In this document: positions 57,111 through 64,000 of the stretch, in pieces | Position numbering within the stretch: position 1 is the first letter of the stretch | Layout: the number at the start of each line of letters is the position of its first letter | Assembly (NCBI GenBank): GCA_010909165.1 | Contig: VJWM01000135.1 | Location: 496,001 to 560,000 of the forward strand | Reading direction: 5' to 3' | Length of the DNA: 64,000 nt | Source of the DNA: Anthoceros angustus | Lineage: Eukaryota > Streptophyta > Anthocerotopsida > Anthocerotales > Anthocerotaceae | Program-made: the position numbers and the translations under genes | The notes under the pieces: generated by a model | The model's database searches: none | The model's input: only the letters and a program-made list of their open reading frames with translations | What the model was told of the DNA's origin: nothing

Positions 57111-57800
57111 ATCCTCTTGGAAAGCTAATCTGATGGTACGGGTGGCTGAGAGTCAGCAGTTCCTTATCATCTGTGATGAGTTTTGTCTCCTTCCTGGTGG
57201 AGATTATACCAAGACCTCCTTTGGGATTTCAGTGGTGGAAATTCTCTTCCCCCCATTCGTCCTCTCGAGGAGAGCGATTCCTGACCATAGAATACTTGGG
57301 ATTCAGTCGGTATTGTTTGATCCTTACAGGAGTGCTGCCCTCTTTCAGATCGATTCGATGAATCCCTAGTTCTTCCGGAATTCTTGTCATGTCAGGATGA
57401 TTTCAAAAGGATGCCAAGCATCCTCAAGCTCTTGGCTGGTCAAGAGCCCCTCCGTTTCCCACAAGTGCACCAAATAGGTGCTAAGACAACACGGCCTCGC
57501 TCCTCCTTCATCCACCGTGTTGGGCCTAAGAAGCTTCTCCCTGTGATGGATGTAGGCCTCATACATAATGGTCCCCCAATGTGGCTTGGCCCCTCGGGTG
57601 ACCTTCCACAAGAATTGCAGGAAATTGGTGCTGAAGTAAGAGGTACGCTGATAATTCACCAACCCCAAGACAATCTAGGCAAAGAGCCTCCACTTCAACT
57701 CCTTGATGCTATCCGTCTTCCATCCGTTCTTGGTGTGGGCCTTCATCCCTCCGTCCATCAAATTCCAAGATGATTATTCCAATACCTATACGGGGTATTC
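57111..57800 (-). pseudogene. decayed coding fragment, possibly transposon-derived
   Basis: A minus-strand frame (57,668-57,387) reads FLQFLWKVTRGAKPHWGTIM, EAYIHHREKLLRP and STYLVHLWETEGLLTSQELE. It is protein-like and interrupted upstream by a stop. I do not recognise the family. It lies upstream of the recombinase relic on the same strand and might belong to it or to a separate element. Confidence 0.35.
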
Positions 57801-60480
57801 AACGTATTTCAATTGTATATTTTTTGTACCATATTTTTGGGTACTAATATTTGCAATGCGTTCATCCGGCTGCTTACTATTTTACGTGTAGCTTTGTCCC
57901 CTATATTCTGTATAGTATCTTCTACATTAACCGTGTATCATGCGTTTGTATACGTCATCCTTATGACGTTCATATATGTGCAAACCCTTAAAGTCAAAAA
58001 ATATGATATATCCATATTTTAATGCTCGATACAGATGCCGGTTCATCCGACCATCCACAATTGCATTCTAGCATGCTCCTTTTCGCCGCTGCGAGAGTGA
58101 AGTAGGGGCTGTGGTGCTGATTATCCTCATTCTTGGCCGATGCACGGTACATACAATGCCTACTGTACATAAAAGGTAACTGCTGGAAACTCTCGGCCTT
58201 CTGCACTGCTTGTGATTGGCCTTTCTCTTCCTCTTCCGTTCTGCAGCCATTTTCCTGCTGTCATGTGCGTGCATTTCTCCTTGCATGGTGTTGGAATAAT
58301 CCTGCAATCACAGCCATGCACATGCCGTACGGATGGCCTTTGGTCTGTAAGCAGAGAGAAATCGCTAGCTGGACAATTGCAATTTGCACGCTCACCTTGG
58401 CAGCCTTGTCTCTAATTTGTTTCCGCCCATTCCCTACCAACGGTTCCGTGCTTGTCAACGTCCTCTCCGCCAGTGCAACCCTCAACCGTGTTATCCATGT
58501 TCCCCCATCCGGCTCTCCAGGCCTTGTACTGGCTTTCCTAGCCTCTTTCGGCCTCCTCCCTTCTCCATAACTTATGTCACCTCTGCTAGATCCGCATCGC
58601 TATAATGTAGGTCCATGCTTTCGGCCTAAGACTCCGCCAGGTATGTGTCCGATACAAAATCCGGCGTCTTGCAATTTGAGCAATAAAGCATGTTGCAATT
58701 TGAAATTGTAACAAAAATTGCAACAATAACTGTAACATAGGTTTCCTTTTCTAGTAGGGCTCCTTGTACCATGAAGAACCACCCCTAGAACGGCGAAGAC
58801 ACCACCGAGGGAGAAAGAGAAACAAAGTCCACGGCGCCTCATCCCCGGGATCGAGCACGAGGCGGTGGGAAGCCGATAGGCAAGGCGAATGTTGTCATGA
58901 AGGCTCCTTGAGAGACACAGAAAGAGGAGGGGTCCCGGAAAATGCGCTTCGTACAAAGTGAGCAGGTGATCCGACTGCAAGCGCAACCAGTGCCAGGATT
59001 CTGGAGGTGGCACGAGGGGAGGAGCCAAATGTGAAGTCAAGTGGGCAACCGCACTGGAAGAAGTAAGTCTCTCCTGAGCCTCCCACGTGGTACGATCGAA
59101 GTCCTTTTGCTTGTGCCCAATATGACATTTCACCCCCTTAACCCTAAAGCAAAGCTAAGCGCAGATCGGGCAGGGAGTATCCTTGACTGTCCCATAAGAG
59201 ATGGACTACACCATTGGGGAGAGCCCAAAAAAACCAACAACAGGCAATGCAAAACTGTTGAGGACAGGCAGCAGAAGAGAATGTAGGATGTTAACAACCT
59301 ACGGACGACAACCCGTGGGTGTAAGGGTCAGGGAGACACCGAGGGCCAGGGACAAAAAAGTTCCCAACCTTTACCGGACATGCAAAGTGTGCACTCCGTA
59401 TGGTGAGCCCCAATAGACTCGCCAAAGGCCCCCCGCCCAGAGAGGCCGCAACCCACCAGAGCCCTCGACAACCCATCGCATAAACACACGCCCCCTTTAC
59501 TTTCTGGAACTCTAGAATCCCGATGGCTAACGGAACGTGACGGTGCCGTTGATCCGACTGCACTGACCTTGTCGGCCCGCCGCACTGTTTACGGGGCATC
59601 ACGCCACGCGGGAGGCCGGCAGGCAATGCGGAGACTGGCCAAGGCAGGCCGGGCCAGGCCCTTGCAGCCCGCCACACCCCCCCCTTCTGGCTTATGGCAC
59701 ACCGCGCTCCTCATCCGCGCTTTGTTTCAAACCATTGTGTACTTTTTTTATCACATCTACACCGGGTTTGAGATCAACCACTAATGGGGCTCAAGCTAGA
59801 GGACTGTCAGTCCGTGGTTGTTTACCCTGAAACTAGTATCTAGCGCCCCCAAGATGTCATATTCTAGGATAAGGAAGTGCCTACTCACCAGATTTGCCTG
59901 AGAATGCGGTTGAGGATGCTAGTCTGGTGCGGTTAGTGGTAGTAAGAAGTGTGGGGTAACTTTTGCTAGCGGACTAGCAGAGTGCACACTTATAACCCAT
60001 TGTTGATGTAGTACTGGGGTTTGTTCCACAAGAATGGACTCGTGCTTATTCTGCCCTAACTCCACCACTTGTCGCCTGAATGGACTTCATCATGTTGGGT
60101 TCGGCGAAAGCCTCGGAGCCAACGCGTGTGCCATACCAGTTACAAAGAGAGGGGTGCATTTTGTTGGGGAGTCTGTTAGATTGCTAACAATAGATCCATC
60201 TATCTTAAATGCTGTTGAAGAGTGCTTGCAGACAAGACATGTTTTCCAAGCAGAATCCTTGGAGTTGCAGCTAAATGGTCAAATATCTGATAATGGTGAG
60301 TTTGTTCTATGATTTGCCTATGTCGGAAGTGGTCCTTGATAATGAATGTTATGAAATGTATGAGGCGGACAGGGTACCTCACTCGAACGGTTGCTCCCTC
60401 CCCAATTTTTCTATCAAGTTTGGGGAAGTTCGATAAACATGTTATGCAGGCGTTTGGGGACATCATTGGGCCAGACACCT
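57801..60480. other. no recognised gene
   Basis: Mixed-composition sequence with several short frames on both strands (for example + 58,133-58,570, - 58,600-59,133, + 60,034-60,312). None has a domain I can identify. By context, between two transposon relics, most is probably decayed mobile DNA. Confidence 0.35.
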
Positions 60481-60689
60481 TCGAGTGAGGCGGTAAGTGT
60501 CCCTACCTATCGCCTTTGGGGACATTGGTCTGCTAGCCATGGAGACCTCAGCGCTGACAGCCTTCCTCTGGAGCTTGGCCCTCTCTGCCCCCGTCTTGGT
60601 TTCTTGGTTCTTAATCCGGGATTCCCCCATCTTGGAGGCCTTCGTCTAACTATAAGGTGTTGAAGAGGGGGCCTTCCCATTACAGATTC

Positions 60690-61340
60690 CCTTAAGGTTG
60701 GCTAGGGATTTCCTAGCCTTGGGCCAGTGCTTGCCTTTTTCCATGCTCTCGTGGGCCAGGCTGCGGTCTTGTGCCTCTATCCAAGAGAAGCAAATGGCAG
60801 TAGCAGCTCAGCTTTTAGCTTGGCTATGCATCCAAGCTTTTCGAATCGCACCAGCCTCTTTTTCTACCGCGATGAGGTTCCACTTGGGCTTGGTCCAGCC
60901 TTTGGCTTGTTCTCTATCATCTTGTAGTTGTGGGGCCCCCTGCGATGCCTCAAGTCCCACCTGGCTTGCTGTTCAGCTGGAGGGCAGCGTATTGCTAAGA
61001 TGCGTGCGGGTCCAAAAGTTTTATCTGCCTCTCACAATACCCTTACTATGTTTTTCGCCATTCGCGACCTCATGTTCTCGATGGCCAAGGAGAGTGGATT
61101 TCTTCCGCATAGGGAGCGCCCATATACGCTACGCAATGGCGTGTCGATCAGGGTGGATCCATTTCTGATAAGGGGGGATCAATTCTAATGTCGTTATAAC
61201 GGACCCTATCCAGGACACCGTTTGTGAGCACGTCATCATCAGCCCTCCGGATTGGGCGGCGAAGGGACGCGCGACATCCAAAGTACAGAAGTACACGCCT
61301 ATGTAGGACGACCACGCCTTCATCCCCTCGCCATTGAGAC
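60690..61340 (+). pseudogene. reverse-transcriptase C-terminal remnant, non-LTR-type, frameshifted
   Basis: Three consecutive + frames together resemble the region after the RT domain in a group of eukaryotic reverse-transcriptase homologues. Frame 1 (60,698-60,960): FSTAMRFHLGL then SCSCGAPCDA. Frame 2 (60,940-61,188): LACCSAGGQRIAKM, HNTLTMFFAIRDLMFSMAKE, SGFLPHRERPYTLRNG. Frame 3 (61,190-61,330): VVITDPIQDTVCEHVI and a DDHAFIP-like piece. The family pattern I compare to is C-x-C...H-x-x-C-GGDRI-RHN, then RERPY, then DVTV-SPLQ, then FIPLAVE. The recognised order and the shifts argue for a real but dead remnant. The assignment rests on pattern memory, not a search. Confidence 0.5.
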
Positions 61341-61955
61341 CCAGGGAGTTAGCCCTCCCTGGCCCTTGGCCCTTTAATGGGTTGTTCCCCATCGACTTAG
61401 GGTAGATGAGTTTTCCCATCTCTTCTCTGTACAAAGTCTCCACTTTCAAGTTGGAAAAGGGGGAAAATATGCTAGTGTCTTTTTTTTTTTCCCCCTTAAG
61501 GTTTGGAATAATGTAGTGTAGTAATGGGTACGCGAGCGTTTGAAATGCATATCGGATATTACGTGGGCCGAAGGAGCTAGGTTTGAGGAGTTGGTGAGGC
61601 AAGGAGGAAATGACGTGGTAGAGACGGGCTCCACCTCACCTCTCGGGGTCTCCCAAAACCGCAGGGGCTGATAGGTATTTGCATTTGCCCGAGACCGGCC
61701 AAAATGACTCTGCGCGTCAGTGGAGCACACTAAGGCAAGGTGGCTTGGCTTTTGGTCTCGTAATTAGATATGTCTGCGCAGCAAGAGCAAGAGCTGGGCT
61801 GGCCCGATGCCCGTGCGATGTGCGTCTCTCTTCTGACCTGATTCCGGCTGCCTGTTCAGTGGTGGGCGTAGCAATCGCATCACCAGCATGGCGGTCTCTA
61901 GCTTGCGCCCGCAATTCCTCTGATACCCCGCAATTCTTTCTCCGATCAGCCAGCA
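61341..61955. other. upstream region of the GBF gene
   Basis: Contains a T/C homopolymer tract at 61,480-61,497 and presumably the promoter and 5' leader of the following gene. No other gene is called. Confidence 0.4.
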
Positions 61956-63897
61956 ATGGGCACTGGAGAAATTGGGACACCTACTAAAGCTGCTAAGGTA
62001 CCCGGCGAGCTCCTCCGCTGCCTTCCCCGGATCACCCGCCTTGCTTCCCCCTTGCGACTGGCCTGGCATGTCCAATGCCTGCGAGCCGTTGGGTTCCCTT
62101 CTTGGAATTTATGTGCTGGCTGCAAATAATGCGTTTCTAGCTTTGCAGGACTCGGCCGCTGTGGCGGCTCCTCCAGCAGCAGCAGCAGCAGCCGCCCCCT
62201 CTTATCCAGAATGGGCCGCAGCGTTTCAGGTCATGCTCGGATCTTCCAGACGCTCTTGGAACTGGGTTTGGAATGCTCTGCTGACGCGTTTAGGGTGTCT
62301 TGGCTGTGGTGCAGGCGTATTACAGTTCTGGTGGGCAACCTCCACCAGGCTACTTTCCCCCTTCTGTCGCCTCCGGCCCTCAGCCTCACCCTTACATGTG
62401 GGGTGGTTCGGTGAGTTTGGAGCTCAGCCGGCTGCCGGAGTTTTGTTGTGGTTAACATTTTTACCTGGAATCTCACGCTTGTGATCCATGCTCAGATGTT
62501 ACCTCCGTATGGAACACCTCCTCCTCCTCCCTACGGTGCTATGTATCCGCATGGAGGAATGTACGCCCATCCTTCTATGCCACAGGTAAATGTGATGTGT
62601 CAGGCTTGTAGTCGAGTTGGCTGGGATGCCCGTGCCATACATGGTTGCTTGAGGTGCCTGTGGTTTGGATCAGGGTGCTCATCCCTACACCCAGTACGGA
62701 ATGCCATCACCTGGTGGACCAGAAGCCACTGCGGTATGTTTGTTTAGCCTCTTACATCTCGTCAGTGGGGGAGCCTACTCTGCTGCTGTTTTCATCTCTC
62801 TTGTTTGGAATCTGCGGGTATGGATTGACATACTTAGGGTTGGTGTCTGTATCCAGCCTCAAACAGCAGGAACAGAGGCTGACGTCAAGACTGAAGGAAA
62901 AGAGAAGAATCTTCTGAAGCGGTCTAAAGGAAGTTTAGGGAGTCTTGGAATGGGTTCTGGAAAAGGAAGTGAGAGTGCAAAAGGAAATTCAGCTAATGAG
63001 GTTTTCTCGCAAAGGTAGTTGTTGGCTGCTGCTTCAGTGTGTGATTGTGAGTGGAGCTCATGGCAGTTGTTATCCTCATCTTACATTTTCTTGGAGCATT
63101 TTGAAAGTCTCAGTGCAGGATTGCACTTTTTTCCAGTGCAGCAAGGGGAGTTGACCTCCAGTGAGAATGATAGCTGTACTTGTGTGTCTCCAGTGGTGAG
63201 AGTGGCAGTGATGGCTCAAGCGACGGAAGCGAGGAGGACAGTACGCCCAATGTAAAGTTTAAAACCTTGTCCCTGTGCAAGTTTGACCTTTCGCTTTATG
63301 TTGTTTGAGTAGCACGTTTACAGGTCGTGAGCAGCTAAACTGGGGCGTGCTGCTGCGCAGATGCTTCGGAAACGAAGTTTTGAGCAGATGACAATGGAAG
63401 GTGAGGCTCAAAGACCCACCTGTATGCAAGTGGGTTTATAATCTCACATGGTCTAGGCGTCTGGGTGCAATATCATATGGTCTAGTCTGTTGTCTGGTTG
63501 GTTGGGGCTGTAGAGTCCTCCACAGCATGGGAGTTTGCAGTTTGATCTTACCGAAGGTTTGACAGGAGTGGGAGTAGGAGGTTCTAGTATGCCTGCATAT
63601 AATTCACAACCTGGAGGTTCATATGTAAGTCCTGGCGTTCCAGCTGCGGGGACCACGTCAGGCCAAAATGTTGCTCCCCCCCACCTCGTGGGAAAGCCAG
63701 CTCCAGGTGGACCAACAACCAGTCTAGGTATAGGCATGGGAGGAATGGATTACTGGAGTGGATCGGCACCTGGAATGGCTGCTGGCAAGAACAAGCGGAA
63801 TCCAGGAAGCTCTGCCGGTGGAATTGTCCCAGGAACTCCAGGTACTCCACTGATGGGTGCCAATCGGGATGGAGTCCCTGCTGAGTTATGGTTGCAG
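61956..63897 (+). CDS. GBF-like: G-box-binding-factor-type bZIP protein, N-terminal part, runs off the window
   Basis: A nuclear transcription factor that, in land plants, binds CACGTG G-boxes in light- and stress-responsive promoters. Nine exons (61956-61997, 62149-62229, 62315-62410, 62496-62585, 62674-62733, 62857-63014, 63194-63251, 63361-63429, 63526-63897) give 342 in-frame codons, after which the gene continues past the right edge. The Pro-rich MFMR region is complete: MGTGEIGTPTKAAK, YPEWAAAFQ-AYYSSGGQPPP, QPHPYMWGGS, MLPPYGTPPPPPYGAMYPHG and AHPYTQYGMPSPGG. A Ser/Gly/Asp/Glu segment (SGESGSDGSSDGSEED) and RKRSFEQMTMEGEAQ follow. The last codons, GVPAELWLQ, normally precede the basic DNA-binding region, which lies outside the window. 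Identification rests on MFMR order alone but is distinctive. Confidence 0.9.
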
Positions 63898-64000
63898 GTA
63901 TACAATCGTCCCTCCTTTCACTTGTGACTCAAGCTCCGCCTTTGCTTAGCCCAGTCGACGAAGAGCTCGGGTTTCCTGCATTATCCCTCATTGCTATGTG
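63898..64000 (+). other. GBF intron, truncated by window edge
   Basis: Begins with gtatac directly after exon 9; no acceptor is seen before the end of the window. Confidence 0.6.

Noticed and set aside
58133-58570. 145-codon + frame
   Set aside because: No domain, no splice pattern and overlapping frames of similar length on both strands.

Overview
The window is nuclear DNA of a streptophyte, most likely a land plant. Evidence: a chloroplast thioredoxin y, a GT34 xyloglucan/galactomannan-type glycosyltransferase, a plant-type PAF1 (VIP2/ELF7) protein, a G-box-binding-factor-type N-terminus, a LACS4-like acyl-CoA synthetase and a plant-type topoisomerase I. Short introns (in the topoisomerase gene mostly about 80-150 bp), GC-rich exons and compact intergenic spacing suggest a non-seed plant such as a bryophyte or lycophyte. 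That placement is inference; the sequence does not name the species.

There are three regions. (1) 1-27.5 kb has no intact gene. It is a mosaic of imperfect tandem duplications (units of about 80, 190, 300, 450, 755, 960 and 1,070 bp). GC-rich blocks (C-rich on the + strand up to about 10.7 kb, G-rich from about 15 kb) are separated by AT-richer blocks (2.6-4.6 and 10.8-14.8 kb) carrying a small dispersed repeat in both orientations. Copies differ largely by short indels. The units at 23.8-26.1 kb carry a frame-broken DDE (rve-type) integrase core. (2) 27.8-52.4 kb is gene-dense, with eight genes: an intronless LACS (-), a mitochondrial ATP-synthase 24-kDa-like subunit (-), DNA topoisomerase I (+, 15 exons), thioredoxin y (+), a conserved protein of unknown function (-), a GT34 glycosyltransferase (+), a DnaJC28/DUF1992 protein (+) and PAF1 (-, 12 exons). 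Splice sites were traced by eye and the joined reading frames are open. (3) 52.4-61.8 kb is a transposon graveyard: an LTR-retrotransposon end with its tRNA-iMet-type primer site, an unknown ORF with an internal protein repeat, a decayed Crypton/DUF3504-type tyrosine recombinase (-), and a frameshifted C-terminal remnant of a non-LTR-type reverse transcriptase (+). A ninth gene, a GBF-type bZIP factor (+), begins at 61,956 and runs off the right edge before its bZIP domain.

The genes are unrelated housekeeping functions (lipid activation, respiration, DNA topology, plastid redox, cell-wall synthesis, transcription elongation, light/G-box transcription) and show no operon-like logic. The most interesting material is the integrase-bearing, indel-riddled repeat block, the Crypton-like relic and the intronless LACS gene. 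I see no intact, clearly novel multi-gene system.
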